A stretch of 64,000 nt of DNA from Paenibacillus doosanensis (GCF_025060755.1 NZ_JANYUY010000016.1:62001-126000), one strand, 5' to 3'. Numbered from the stretch's first letter, positions 54,289-63,456 are shown. Numbers and translations: made by a program. The notes: generated from the sequence alone by a model not told the origin.

Positions 54289-55374
54289 ATGAACTCATCC
54301 AATAAAATCTCAGTCCTGCAAATGGGAATGCTGCTTATTATGACGGTAGGGCTGGCCAACCACGTTACGCTGATCCCCCTGCTGCTGCAAACTGCCAAAC
54401 GGGACTCCTGGATCGCCGTCATAGGCGCCTTTGCCTTGATGGTTGCCTGGACGTGGGTTCCGTTTGTCATCATACGGAAAACCGGCCAAACCAACCTGAT
54501 CGAATGGCTGGGCAGCCATATCGGCCCCTGGTTCGCTTCCATCGTCAGATGGACGGCGGCCCTGTATTTATTCAGCTTGGCCGTCATCTCGCTGCGGGAA
54601 ACAACGACTTGGACGAAGGTCACCTATTTGCCCCAGACACCGCTCATTGTCATTGCAGCCTGCTTTATGCTGCTCTGCTGGTATACGACTAACCGTGGCG
54701 TTCAATCGATTGCGATTTCCGCCGGCATCTTGCTCCCCTTCGTAGTCGCGCTCGGCTATTTCGTCATGGGAGCCAATTTCCAATACAAGCGTTACATTCT
54801 GTTGTTCCCTTTGTTCACAAACTATGGTCTCGATTGTCCGCTGCATGATTTACGCCGGAGGGGCATGATCGAGCTGATTATGATCCTATTCATGCAGCAT
54901 TTGCTCAAAGGGTCCGTCAAATGGCGGCATTTGCTCTTCCTGATAACGGTTATGGCCGGGCTGACGCCCGGTCCGCTGATGGGCTCCATCGCCGCATTCG
55001 GTCCCGAGCAAGCCGCCGTTCTCCGTTACCCCGCCTATGAGCAATGGAGGCTTGTCACCATCGGGGACTATGTGGCTCATGTCGACTTTTTCTCGATTTA
55101 CCAATGGCTGTCCGGCAGCTTTATCCGCATCTCCTTATCCGTCTTTCTGACCGTCGAGGTTCTGCAAATCCAATCTAAGCAGAAGCGCGTCATTACGACC
55201 AACCTGCTGTGCCTTCTCCTCTTTATCGCAGGGCTGCTCCCGGTCACGGATATGACCTATATTGCCTACATTCACAAATATTACAGCTTCACCTTCTTTA
55301 TTGTTTTGTTCGGTTCGCTGCTGCTGGCCGGATTGGCCGTTTTCAAAAACAAAAAGAAAGGACGCCGCTTATGA
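54289..55374 (+). CDS. Spore germination permease-like subunit (GerAB type)
   Basis: 361 residues, ~10 membrane segments, endospore-germination permease family (APC fold): QMGMLLIMTVGLANHVTLIPLLLQ, TNLIEWLGSHIGPW, and IELIMILFMQHLL. It binds germinant in the spore inner membrane. Oddity: between PLFTN and GMIELIMILF (54817-54868) the frame reads an Arg/Asp-rich segment YGLDCPLHDLRRR, while the next frame encodes MVSIVRCMIYAGG, which fits the family; two compensating frameshifts are likely. No good ribosome-binding site is near the ATG. First gene of a B-A-C operon; overlaps the next by 4 nt. Confidence 0.88.
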   Translation: MNSSNKISVLQMGMLLIMTVGLANHVTLIPLLLQTAKRDSWIAVIGAFALMVAWTWVPFVIIRKTGQTNLIEWLGSHIGPWFASIVRWTAALYLFSLAVISLRETTTWTKVTYLPQTPLIVIAACFMLLCWYTTNRGVQSIAISAGILLPFVVALGYFVMGANFQYKRYILLFPLFTNYGLDCPLHDLRRRGMIELIMILFMQHLLKGSVKWRHLLFLITVMAGLTPGPLMGSIAAFGPEQAAVLRYPAYEQWRLVTIGDYVAHVDFFSIYQWLSGSFIRISLSVFLTVEVLQIQSKQKRVITTNLLCLLLFIAGLLPVTDMTYIAYIHKYYSFTFFIVLFGSLLLAGLAVFKNKKKGRRL

Positions 55375-56900
55375 ACTGGGTCGCATGGCTTCGCAAGAAG
55401 CTGGCAGAAAAACACAACGCATCCCCCGCATCCGAGCAGGACCCGACTCAAGTTATTACCGATTGGAATGAGGAAAAGCTAACGGCTTTTTTTGCCGAAT
55501 CATCCGACGTCAAAATTATCGGTCAGCGCTATCATCATGATCGCTCTCTTAAGCTCGTGTTCGTCTATTGCGAAGGAATGGTCGATCTTCAGAAGTTTCA
55601 GGAGTGGATCATTCCGGTGCTGGATCAGCAGCTTAAGCGTTCGGCCGATTGGCAGCCGGTCCTGGGGGAAGTCACGGATTTGCTGCAGCTGCAACCGATC
55701 CGTTCCAACGAAGACATGTACACCTTGTTGTTCAGCGGGCAGCTGCTCCTCTTGTTCGAATCGCTATCTTTAATGTATTCCGTCAATATCCCGCAGATCC
55801 CCCAGCGGAATCCCGAGGAATCCACGACGGAAATTTCCGTCAAAGGGCCCCGGGATGCATTTACCGAGGAGCTGGCCACCAATGTCGCTCTTGTCCGCAA
55901 GCGGCTGAGAACGCCGTCGTTATGCAACGAAATCTTCGAAATCGGGCGCAGAAGCCGCACGAAGGTGTCCTTGATGTATATTCGGGATATTATGAACCCG
56001 CACATCATTCAGGAGGCGAGAGAGCGGCTTAGCCGCATCGAAGTGGATGCCTTGCTGAGCAGCGCTCAGTTGGAGGAAAGCTTGTCTGATCACTCGTATT
56101 CGCTGTTTCCGCTGGTCGATTATATCGGCCGTCCGGATTTCATCGCGCAATGCTTAATCCGCGGGAGGTTCGCCGTCCTTGTGGACGGGTCGCCGATGGC
56201 GCTAATCGCGCCTTCGAATTTAACCGAGCAGCTCAAGTCTCCCGAGGATCTTCATTTTCACTTTTACTTCGTCGGATTCGAACGGCTCCTGCGCATTGTC
56301 GGCCTGTTCGTAGCTATCTTCGCTCCGGGCTTCTGGGTGGCGCTCAGCGCCTTCAATATGGAACAGCTCCCGTTCCCTTTGCTGGCCACCGTCACCAACT
56401 CGCGGATCGGGCTCCCTACCTCGGCGCCGCTTGAAGCTTTGCTGATGCTGTTTTTATTTGAGATTTTCCGCGAGGCCGGCATTCGCCTGCCCAAAGCGGT
56501 GGGCCAGACGATCGCCGTCGTCGGAGGGCTCATTATCGGCGATGCCGCCATTCGCGCAGGCTTGGCCTCGCCGACTATGCTGATCGCCTGCTCCGTCACG
56601 GCCGTAGCGACATTTACGCTGGTTAATCAAACGTTAAGCGGGGCCGTCAGCGTGCTGCGCATTTTCGTGCTTCTTTGCGCATCGTTTCTCGGGCTGTTCG
56701 GCTTTTTCCTCGCCATGTTCTTTATCGTCGTCTATTTGTCCGGCCTTCGTTCATTCGGCCTCCCTTATCTCGCGCCGCTCTCTCCAGTTTCGATCCGCGG
56801 CCTGCTTCCGGCCCTCCTCAGCCTGCCGTGGAACAAACAGAAACAGAGACCGCCGATGCTTCATCCGAAAGACGGCACCCGACAAAGAGGGCGGGAATAA
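55371..56900 (+). CDS. Spore germination protein GerAA type
   Basis: 509 residues from ATG 55371, overlapping the permease stop (ATGA) with AAAGGA 8 nt upstream. Large N-terminal soluble domain (~1-285, with EISVKGPRDAFTEELATNVALVRKRL and VDALLSS) and a C-terminal membrane domain with ~5 segments (ERLLRIVGLFVAIFAPGFWVAL, PLEALLMLFLFEIFREAGIRLPKAVGQTIAVVGGLIIGDAAI). GerAA subunits form the oligomeric channel of the germinant receptor. Fully typical. Confidence 0.93.
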   Translation: MNWVAWLRKKLAEKHNASPASEQDPTQVITDWNEEKLTAFFAESSDVKIIGQRYHHDRSLKLVFVYCEGMVDLQKFQEWIIPVLDQQLKRSADWQPVLGEVTDLLQLQPIRSNEDMYTLLFSGQLLLLFESLSLMYSVNIPQIPQRNPEESTTEISVKGPRDAFTEELATNVALVRKRLRTPSLCNEIFEIGRRSRTKVSLMYIRDIMNPHIIQEARERLSRIEVDALLSSAQLEESLSDHSYSLFPLVDYIGRPDFIAQCLIRGRFAVLVDGSPMALIAPSNLTEQLKSPEDLHFHFYFVGFERLLRIVGLFVAIFAPGFWVALSAFNMEQLPFPLLATVTNSRIGLPTSAPLEALLMLFLFEIFREAGIRLPKAVGQTIAVVGGLIIGDAAIRAGLASPTMLIACSVTAVATFTLVNQTLSGAVSVLRIFVLLCASFLGLFGFFLAMFFIVVYLSGLRSFGLPYLAPLSPVSIRGLLPALLSLPWNKQKQRPPMLHPKDGTRQRGRE

Positions 56901-58036
56901 TGCGCGCACGGTGGAAGGCGAGCTGGGTTCTGCCGATCGTGTTTCTGTTAACCGGCTGCTGGGACTCCCACAACGTGGAAAAAGTCAATTACATCGCCGC
57001 CCTCGGCATCGACTACGAAAAGCCCAATTATGTCATCTACGGGCAGATGCTCGATTTCGGCTCCGTCGCCAAACAGGAAGCCGCGCAAAACCGCGAACAA
57101 GCAAACATTTGGTTAGGACGCGGGGAAGGCGAGACGATGAATATCGCTATGAACGCTTTGTACAATACGGCGCAGCAGCGGATTATTTGGAGCCACGTTA
57201 CGACCATTCTTATCGGAGAGCGGGCCTTGAAGCAGGGGGTTGACAGTTTTCTTGACGCCACCGTCCGTTTCCGTGAAATCCGGTTTACTCCCTGGGTATT
57301 CGGAACGAAATTGGCGGTGAAGGACATTCTGACGACTCCCGCTTTCTTTAACCTGTCGCCCCTGGAGACCATCTCCCACGCCCCGGTAGAAAATTACCGG
57401 CAGCGCTCATGGATCGTACCGCTAAATTATATGACCTTTCTCGCAGATTACCAGGAGCCGGCGAAAACCGTCATTTTACCGAGTTTGTCGATCGATCCGG
57501 CACAATGGACTAAACTCAAGCAGCCATCCCCCAAGCTGGCATGGGACGGCGCTTACGTTCTGTCGAAGAAAAAAACGAAGGGGAAGCTGAACCTGGAAGA
57601 CTTGGAGGGCTTGCGCTGGCTGGAGGAGAAGACCGTGCGTACTCCGCTCGTCGTCAAAGACGGAGACAAGACGATCGGCGTCGTCTCCTTGGAGAAGCCG
57701 AAGCCGGTCATTCGCGTTCTCAGCGCTTCCGGACATCCGCGTTATGAATTGACGGTTTCGCTGCACGGCAACATCGTCGAGCTGCTCAGGCAGACGAAGG
57801 AAGCCGACTTTCTGGCGAAAGCCGAGCAAACCGTCCGGGAAGAAATCCGCTCTACTTTTGAAAAAGGGCTGTCCATGAATACCGATCTGCTCCAGCTGGA
57901 GTACGCGCTGTATCTCGCCCGTTACAAGGACTGGGTGAAATTGTCGGATGAAGGGGCGCTCGGGCTGGATAAAGATTCGCTGGAACGGATCAACGTTCAT
58001 ATTCTGATCGAGCATTCGGGGATGCTGAAGCAATAA
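56900..58036 (+). CDS. Spore germination lipoprotein GerAC type
   Basis: 378 residues from ATG 56900 (overlaps the GerAA stop by one base; GAGGG upstream). Lipobox LLTGCW, typical DSHNVEKVNYIAALGIDYE start, and the C-terminal GerAC domain (EIRSTFEKGLSMNTDLLQLEYALYLARYKDWVKLS). It is the membrane-anchored third receptor subunit. Gene order B-A-C differs from the usual A-B-C. Confidence 0.93.
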   Translation: MRARWKASWVLPIVFLLTGCWDSHNVEKVNYIAALGIDYEKPNYVIYGQMLDFGSVAKQEAAQNREQANIWLGRGEGETMNIAMNALYNTAQQRIIWSHVTTILIGERALKQGVDSFLDATVRFREIRFTPWVFGTKLAVKDILTTPAFFNLSPLETISHAPVENYRQRSWIVPLNYMTFLADYQEPAKTVILPSLSIDPAQWTKLKQPSPKLAWDGAYVLSKKKTKGKLNLEDLEGLRWLEEKTVRTPLVVKDGDKTIGVVSLEKPKPVIRVLSASGHPRYELTVSLHGNIVELLRQTKEADFLAKAEQTVREEIRSTFEKGLSMNTDLLQLEYALYLARYKDWVKLSDEGALGLDKDSLERINVHILIEHSGMLKQ

Positions 58037-58037
58037 C

Positions 58038-58091
58038 CGGCTCCCGTTCGGCTGCGTCTGCAGATAATGAGCCGCCAAGCCGGGAGCCGCC
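58038..58091. terminator. Convergent GC-rich hairpin after gerC
   Basis: CCGGCTCCCG and CGGGAGCCG arms are separated by ~33 nt between convergent genes, with no clear T-run. It may be a weak terminator for either side. Confidence 0.35.
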
Positions 58092-58102
58092 GCTTCGTTA
58101 CA

Positions 58103-59251
58103 CTACCATTCCGTCACAGTGCCGTCCTCGTTCCGCCATACCGGATTGCGCCATTGATGTCCGACCGCGGCCATCTCCCTGATTTTGGCTTCGTTCATTT
58201 CGATGCCGAGTCCCGGTTTAGTCAGTCGTTTAACGAACCCGTTCTCGTACTCGAACACCGAAGGATCAGCCAAATAATCAAGCAGATCGGACCCCTGATT
58301 GTAATGAATGCCTAGGCTTTGCTCCTGAATAAAAGCATTCGGCGTGCAGAAGTCGAGCTGCAGCGAGGCGGCGAGCGCAATCGGTCCGAGCGGGCAATGC
58401 GGCGCCACCGCAACGTCGAACGCTTCCGCCATCGCGGCGATTTTGCGCACCTCCCAGATGCCTCCGGCATGGCTCAAATCCGGCTGAATAATATCTGCGC
58501 CGCCTTGGGTGAGCAGCCGTTTGAAATCCCAGCGGGTGTACATTCTTTCCCCCGTCGCGATCGGCACGCTGGAGCCTTTGGCAATTTCCAGAAGCGCTTC
58601 ATTGTTCTCGGGCAGCACCGGCTCCTCGATAAACATCGGCTTGAACGGTTCCATCTCCTTGATCAGCACCTTCGCCATCGTCTTATGGACGCGGCCGTGC
58701 AGATCGACGCCGATGCCGTTCGCGCTGCCGATCGCTTCGCGCACCGCCGCAAGCCGTTCGACCGCCTCCTCCACCTTCTGCCAGGAGTCGATCCATTCCA
58801 TCTCGGCGGTGCCGTTCATCTTGATCGCAGTGTAGCCCTGCGCGATCTTCTCCAGGGCGGCCTCGGCGACATCGTCCGGCTTGTCTCCGCCGATCCAGGC
58901 GTAGACGCGCATCTTCTCCCGCACCGGGCCGCCCAGCAAATCGTATACGGGCACGCCGAGGCTCTTGCCCTTAATATCCCACAGCGCCTGCTCGATGCCG
59001 GAGATGGCGCTGGTCAAGATCGGGCCGCCGCGGTAAAATCCGCCGCGGTACAGCACCTGCCACAAGTCTTCGACGTGGCCCGGGTCCCTGCCGATCAGAA
59101 ACTCGCTCATCTCTTCCACCGCGGCGCGCACGGTGTCGGCCTTCCCTTCGACGATCGGCTCGCCCCAGCCGACGATGCCGTCATCCGTCGTCATTTTCAG
59201 AAACAGCCAGCGCGGCGGCACCTTAAACAGTTCTATCGATTTGATTTTCAT
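58103..59251 (-). CDS. dgoD: D-galactonate dehydratase-like enzyme (enolase superfamily)
   Basis: 382 residues, the normal length for DgoD. Segments: YTAIKMNGTAEMEWI, GVDLHGRVHK (metal Asp and catalytic His), FIEEPVLPEN, ATGERMYTRWDF (Glu), IQPDLSHAGG and VAPHCPLGPIALAAS (catalytic His). It dehydrates D-galactonate, or a close sugar acid, to the 2-keto-3-deoxy acid. AAAGGAGAGG precedes the ATG, which overlaps the regulator stop (ATGA). No KDGal kinase or aldolase is nearby, so the exact acid sugar is inferred. Confidence 0.88.
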   Translation of the reverse strand: MKIKSIELFKVPPRWLFLKMTTDDGIVGWGEPIVEGKADTVRAAVEEMSEFLIGRDPGHVEDLWQVLYRGGFYRGGPILTSAISGIEQALWDIKGKSLGVPVYDLLGGPVREKMRVYAWIGGDKPDDVAEAALEKIAQGYTAIKMNGTAEMEWIDSWQKVEEAVERLAAVREAIGSANGIGVDLHGRVHKTMAKVLIKEMEPFKPMFIEEPVLPENNEALLEIAKGSSVPIATGERMYTRWDFKRLLTQGGADIIQPDLSHAGGIWEVRKIAAMAEAFDVAVAPHCPLGPIALAASLQLDFCTPNAFIQEQSLGIHYNQGSDLLDYLADPSVFEYENGFVKRLTKPGLGIEMNEAKIREMAAVGHQWRNPVWRNEDGTVTEW

Positions 59252-59925
59252 ATCCGATCCTCTCCTTTGCGGAATTCAACCAGCATATCTTCCAAATGGC
59301 ATTTCATCAGCGCCCTGGCCTGGGTCGGGTTGCGCTGCGCAATCGCCTGCGCGATCAAATAATGGTAGGAGGAAGCTTTCGCATCCATCCCCTCCCACTT
59401 CATTGATTTGCGGCGGCTGTCTACAAGCAAATCGCCGATCCGGTCGAGCATGTGGTACATCACTTCATTATGCGAAGCCTTGGCTATCAGCTCGTGAAAC
59501 AGCATGTCCTCCTTGAGAAAATCCTGCTTCTTCTCCATCTTCCGCTTCATCGCCTCGGCTGCGTCCACAATGGCTTGCGCTTCCGCTTCGGTCGCCTTCT
59601 CCGCCGCCAGCGCCGCAAGCTCCGGCTCTACGATCAGCCGCGCTTCGGTAAGCTGAAGCATCGTCGCCCTCTCCAGAAAATCGAGCCGATGACCCGGCTT
59701 GTCGGACAGGTCGTCCTGCACGTATGTGCCGCGCCCCTGCTCAATGCGCAATATTTTCTGCTTGCCGAGAATGCGGACCGCTTCCCGCACCGAGGAGATG
59801 CCGACCCCCAGCTCGGCGGACAACTGCTCAAGCGGAGGCAGCTTCTCCCCTTGCTTCCATACGCCGCCGGCAATATTTTGCTTGATTTGGTCGTAAACGG
59901 TTTCATAAGTCAGTTTCTTATTCAT
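59248..59925 (-). CDS. FadR-subfamily GntR regulator
   Basis: 225 residues from ATG 59925 (AGGTGA 5 nt upstream). Winged helix-turn-helix (TYETVYDQIKQNIAGGVWKQGEKLPPLEQLSAELGVGISSVREAVRILGKQKILRIEQGRGTYV) and an FCD ligand-binding domain (EDMLFHELIAKASHNEVMYHMLDRI). FadR-type regulators of sugar-acid genes usually repress and are released by the acid. It is co-transcribed with the dehydratase; repeated TCATATGA sites lie ~50-90 bp upstream. Confidence 0.92.
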   Translation of the reverse strand: MNKKLTYETVYDQIKQNIAGGVWKQGEKLPPLEQLSAELGVGISSVREAVRILGKQKILRIEQGRGTYVQDDLSDKPGHRLDFLERATMLQLTEARLIVEPELAALAAEKATEAEAQAIVDAAEAMKRKMEKKQDFLKEDMLFHELIAKASHNEVMYHMLDRIGDLLVDSRRKSMKWEGMDAKASSYHYLIAQAIAQRNPTQARALMKCHLEDMLVEFRKGEDRI

Positions 59926-59978
59926 TCGGATCACCTGGCTGCATCCGCAGCCGCCTTTCCTCTATTGCAGCTATGTTA

Positions 59979-60021
59979 AATTCATATGATGTATTTATAA
60001 TATATTATAATTCATATGATG
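59979..60021. promoter_or_regulatory. Twin AATTCATATGATG sites, probable GntR operator
   Basis: The 13-bp sequence AATTCATATGATG occurs at 59979-59991 and 60009-60021, 30 bp (about three helical turns) apart. Each contains the palindrome TCATATGA. Between them lies an AT-rich TATTTATAATATATTATAA promoter-like stretch. Confidence 0.65.
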
Positions 60022-60032
60022 ATTCAATCGTT

Positions 60033-60076
60033 TTGCAAAAAAAAAGACGCCGGCTTCGTTCGAACCGGGCGTCTGT
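60033..60076 (-). terminator. Terminator of the GH43-like gene
   Basis: On the minus strand AGACGCCCGGTTCG and GAAGCCGGCGTCT arms followed by TTTTTTTT. Confidence 0.85.
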
Positions 60077-60113
60077 CTGTAGCAAGAGGCAATATATCGC
60101 GACCGAGCCGGGC

Positions 60114-60995
60114 CTAGAACAAAGCGGACTCGATAGCGAGCGTGCCTCCGCGGTCCTCGACGCGGAAAATATGCGGCCGCTCCAGCGGCTGCTTGTTCGG
60201 CGTATGAATCGGCAGCATTAAGCCTCCCGCAAATCCGTGAAATAACATGCCGTGCCCTCCGTCCTTGCGGAAGAACGGTTCCTGCTCCTGAACCCAAGGA
60301 CCTTCGATGTCTCCGTTCAGCGAGCGGGCGATCCCCATCGCATAGCCTTCTTCCCCGAAGCTGGACCAAAGAAGCAGCAGCTCGCCGGTTCTGGACGTGT
60401 AGAAGAACGGCCCGTCCGTTACGAACACATCGTCGCCTCGGACCGGTCTCACCCAAGGCGCGTCCGAGGCTTTGAACAAAGTGATCGGTTCGCCGGTCGC
60501 TTCCTTCAGATCGGGAGTAAGACGCATCGCGCAAATTTCTCCGTCCTTAATCTGAACCCACTCATGGCAAAATACGATCCAAGGATCTCCGGCCCGGTCT
60601 ACATACAATGTGCCGTCCAGGCATTCCCAATCGCGGGGAGTGACCGGACCGTCGCCATGCACAGCGAAGGGTCCTTCCGGACGGCTGGAGACGAGAATTT
60701 CCGTGCCGCGGCATCGATTCTCCGATTTGAAGCTGGCCAGCATGTAATACTGTCCTTTCCACTCGTGAACCTCCGGCGCCCAGTAGTACTGATCGGCCCA
60801 GAAGGAGGGCTCAGGAACGAATGCCGGATACGGCCCGTCCCATTGCTGCAGATCGTCGCTTATGTAAACGTCGAAGCCATGAGGCTTGCCCGTCCATGCG
60901 GTTTCGCCGGATGTGCCGTATAAATAATATTTGCGTATCGATTCTACCGGCAATATAAAAGGATCGCGAAGATGGATATCGTTCAATCGTTTCAT
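60114..60995 (-). CDS. GH43-like glycoside hydrolase (five-bladed propeller)
   Basis: 293 residues from ATG 60995 (GGGAG 7 nt upstream). Segments HLRDPFILP (catalytic base Asp), DLQQWDGPYPAF, YYWAPEVHEWKGQYYM, WECLDGTLYVDRAGDPWIVFCHEW (likely pKa Asp and acid Glu), and VTDGPFFYTSRTGELLLLWSSF. Family members remove arabinose or xylose; no signal peptide, so it works on imported sugars. A hairpin with T-run in its 5' leader may regulate it. No transporter genes are nearby. Confidence 0.8.
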   Translation of the reverse strand: MKRLNDIHLRDPFILPVESIRKYYLYGTSGETAWTGKPHGFDVYISDDLQQWDGPYPAFVPEPSFWADQYYWAPEVHEWKGQYYMLASFKSENRCRGTEILVSSRPEGPFAVHGDGPVTPRDWECLDGTLYVDRAGDPWIVFCHEWVQIKDGEICAMRLTPDLKEATGEPITLFKASDAPWVRPVRGDDVFVTDGPFFYTSRTGELLLLWSSFGEEGYAMGIARSLNGDIEGPWVQEQEPFFRKDGGHGMLFHGFAGGLMLPIHTPNKQPLERPHIFRVEDRGGTLAIESALF

Positions 60996-61080
60996 AGGCA
61001 CGCTCCCTCATCTCATCATGTGCTGCGTTGTTTCCTAAGAATCTCTTCGCTCGAAGAGCTTCCTCCTCATTATACTAAAA

Positions 61081-61120
61081 AAAGAGACCCGCAAAACCAA
61101 ACGGTGGTTTCCGGGTCTGA
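61081..61120 (-). terminator. Terminator-like hairpin upstream of the GH43 gene
   Basis: On the minus strand AGACCCGGAAACCACC...GGTTTTGCGGGTCT, followed by CTTTTTTTAG. No minus-strand gene lies upstream, so it is either an attenuator in a leader of the GH43 gene or blocks antisense transcription. A TATAAT follows it (61075-61070). Confidence 0.6.
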
Positions 61121-61308
61121 GATATATATATTATGAAAAGGGGGTCACGTTTTATTATAGGCCTGTTTCATTAATTTAAGATGAAAAACACATTTCATTT
61201 TGATTACAAATCTTATCCAAAATATTTCCTTTTACCAGATGCCGTTAACACATAGATCCCCTTGTCCCATCACATACTATTTTTACTGAATAAACGGCGG
61301 AGGCTTTC

Positions 61309-62034
61309 ATGACGCATACGATATTGGTCGTTGAAGACGAGGAGAAAATCGGCCGCATTTTGCAGCTGGAGCTGGAGCATGAAGGCTATGCGGTACTGCA
61401 TGCGAATAACGGACGGGACGGGCTCGAGATGGGCCTTGCCGGAGGCTGGGATCTGATGCTGCTCGACATTATGCTCCCGGAGCTGAACGGACTCGAAGTG
61501 CTGCGGCGCTTAAGGCAGAACGGCTGCCAGCAGCCCGTTATTTTGCTTACGGCCCGGGATGCCGTGCCGGACCGGGTTAGCGGACTCGATCAAGGGGCTA
61601 ACGATTATGTCACCAAGCCCTTCGCTATCGAGGAACTGCTCGCGCGCATCCGCAACCTGCTGCGGATGGCCAGCTTGCAGAAGGCGGCGCCCGAAGCGGG
61701 CGGCGGCAGCCTTGCGCCGGATGACGAAGTGCATGTGGACTCCCTGACCATGAATATCCGGACGAGACAAGTGAAGCGGGAAGAACATCAGATCGAACTG
61801 ACTCCCAAGGAATTTGATCTGCTTTTCTATTTGATCAGCCATCAAGGCGAAGTGCTGTCCCGGGAAAAAATTTTATCCGAGGTTTGGGGCTACGACTTTA
61901 TCGGCGATACGAACGTCGTCGACGTCTATATCCGCTATTTGCGGCAAAAGGTCGACCAAGGCTATTCCTGCAAGCTGATTCATACGCTGCGCGGCGTCGG
62001 CTATCTGGTTAAGAACGGCGAGCCTTCCTCATGA
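61309..62034 (+). CDS. OmpR-family response regulator
   Basis: 241 residues. Receiver with D53 (LLDIMLPE), T81 and K103 (YVTKPF); C-terminal winged helix (VDSLTMNIRTRQVKREEHQIELTPKEFDLLFYL...VVDVYIRYLRQKVD...TLRGVGYLV). GGAGG is 5 nt before the ATG. Paired with the kinase gene by ATGA overlap. Regulon unknown. Confidence 0.95.
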   Translation: MTHTILVVEDEEKIGRILQLELEHEGYAVLHANNGRDGLEMGLAGGWDLMLLDIMLPELNGLEVLRRLRQNGCQQPVILLTARDAVPDRVSGLDQGANDYVTKPFAIEELLARIRNLLRMASLQKAAPEAGGGSLAPDDEVHVDSLTMNIRTRQVKREEHQIELTPKEFDLLFYLISHQGEVLSREKILSEVWGYDFIGDTNVVDVYIRYLRQKVDQGYSCKLIHTLRGVGYLVKNGEPSS

Positions 62035-63437
62035 GACTGCGGACGAAAATTACGCTGCTGATCGCCTCGTCGATCGTCATCGTTCTGTTTTTATTTAATA
62101 TCGTGACCTATTATATGGTCGTACGGATTACAACCCGAAGCGAGATCACGCTATTGTGGAATGCAGCGCAGACGCTGGCTTCACAGCCGAATTTTTTCCA
62201 CAAAGAGCTGTGGGGGGAGGAGAGCTGGCTGAGGCCTCTTCTTGTTCCCCAGGAAATGATTCGGTTTATCGATACGAATTCCAATATCGTCGTACAGCTT
62301 GACTCCTCCGGCCAGCTCGCCGATCTGCCGGTTCAGTTCGACACTCGCTCGATTTCCAAAACGCTGTGGACGAAAAATGCGCTTATCGCTTATATCCAAA
62401 TGCCGATTATGGGCCCGGAAGAGACGCTGCTCGGAGCGCTGCAAATAAGCCGTAAGCTTGATACGCTTAATGAATATTTAACCGTATTAATTACCGTGCT
62501 TATGTTTACGACGGCAGGAGCGGCGCTTCTCTCGATCGTCGGAGGCATGTATTTTGCCAGAGTCATTCTTCAGCCAATTCACGAGCTGGGGCAAATTATG
62601 GAATCGATTCAGAAGAACGGGATATTCAAACGCGTCGTTCTCCCCCCTTCCAGACATCGGGATGAGCTTGGCCGATTGACGCATACATTCAACGCCATGA
62701 TAGGCAAACTGGAAAACAGCTTCTTGCGCCAGCAGCAGTTTCTCGCCGATGCGTCCCATGAGCTGAAAACGCCTTTAACCGTTATCGAAAGCTATGCCGA
62801 TTTGCTGCAAAGATGGGGAGGCAAGGATGCGGCGCTGCGCGAAGAAGCAATCGAAGCGATCCGTTCGGAGGCAGGCAGGCTGAGGAATCTGACCCATTCC
62901 TTGCTGGTGATTGCCAATATGGAGGCCGACCCGCACCGTCCCATGATCGATTTCGAGCTGGCCGATCTGGTTCGGACGACGGCCGCATCGCTGCAAAGAA
63001 CGTTTCGCCGCGAAATCCGCTTCAGCAATGAGCTGCAATTCCATACGATGCACGGAAATCCGGAAAAGGTAAAGCAATTGGTGATCATTCTTCTCGACAA
63101 TGCGATCAAATACAGCCAAAAGCCGGTGGAAATCACCCTCAAGCACGATCCGCGCGATCCGTATATCGTGGAGCTGCAAGTTACCGACCGGGGCATCGGC
63201 ATCGAGGAAGCCGAAATCCCCCGTCTGTTCGACCGGTTCTACCGGGTCGATCAAGCCAGAAGCCGTTCGACCGGCGGCAGCGGTCTGGGACTGGCCATTG
63301 CCCGCAAAATCGTACAGTCGCACCAGGGCACCATATCGATTGCAAGCCGCCCGGGTCAAGGCACCCGGGTAACGGTTCGATTGCCTCTGCATGCCGCCGC
63401 TCATGCGCTCCCCTCCGAGCAGGATCACGACGGCTGA
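62031..63437 (+). CDS. Membrane sensor histidine kinase
   Basis: 468 residues. Two membrane segments (~8-30 and ~153-180) flank an extracellular domain of ~120 residues. HAMP (~180-235), HisKA with H243 (ASHELKTPLTV), HATPase with N-box LLDNAIKYSQ, DRGIGI, FDRFYRVD and GGSGLGLAI. It phosphorylates the response regulator encoded upstream. The layout resembles ArlS-type kinases; the signal is unknown. Confidence 0.95.
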   Translation: MRLRTKITLLIASSIVIVLFLFNIVTYYMVVRITTRSEITLLWNAAQTLASQPNFFHKELWGEESWLRPLLVPQEMIRFIDTNSNIVVQLDSSGQLADLPVQFDTRSISKTLWTKNALIAYIQMPIMGPEETLLGALQISRKLDTLNEYLTVLITVLMFTTAGAALLSIVGGMYFARVILQPIHELGQIMESIQKNGIFKRVVLPPSRHRDELGRLTHTFNAMIGKLENSFLRQQQFLADASHELKTPLTVIESYADLLQRWGGKDAALREEAIEAIRSEAGRLRNLTHSLLVIANMEADPHRPMIDFELADLVRTTAASLQRTFRREIRFSNELQFHTMHGNPEKVKQLVIILLDNAIKYSQKPVEITLKHDPRDPYIVELQVTDRGIGIEEAEIPRLFDRFYRVDQARSRSTGGSGLGLAIARKIVQSHQGTISIASRPGQGTRVTVRLPLHAAAHALPSEQDHDG

Positions 63438-63456
63438 AGATCGGCTGCGCAGCGAA

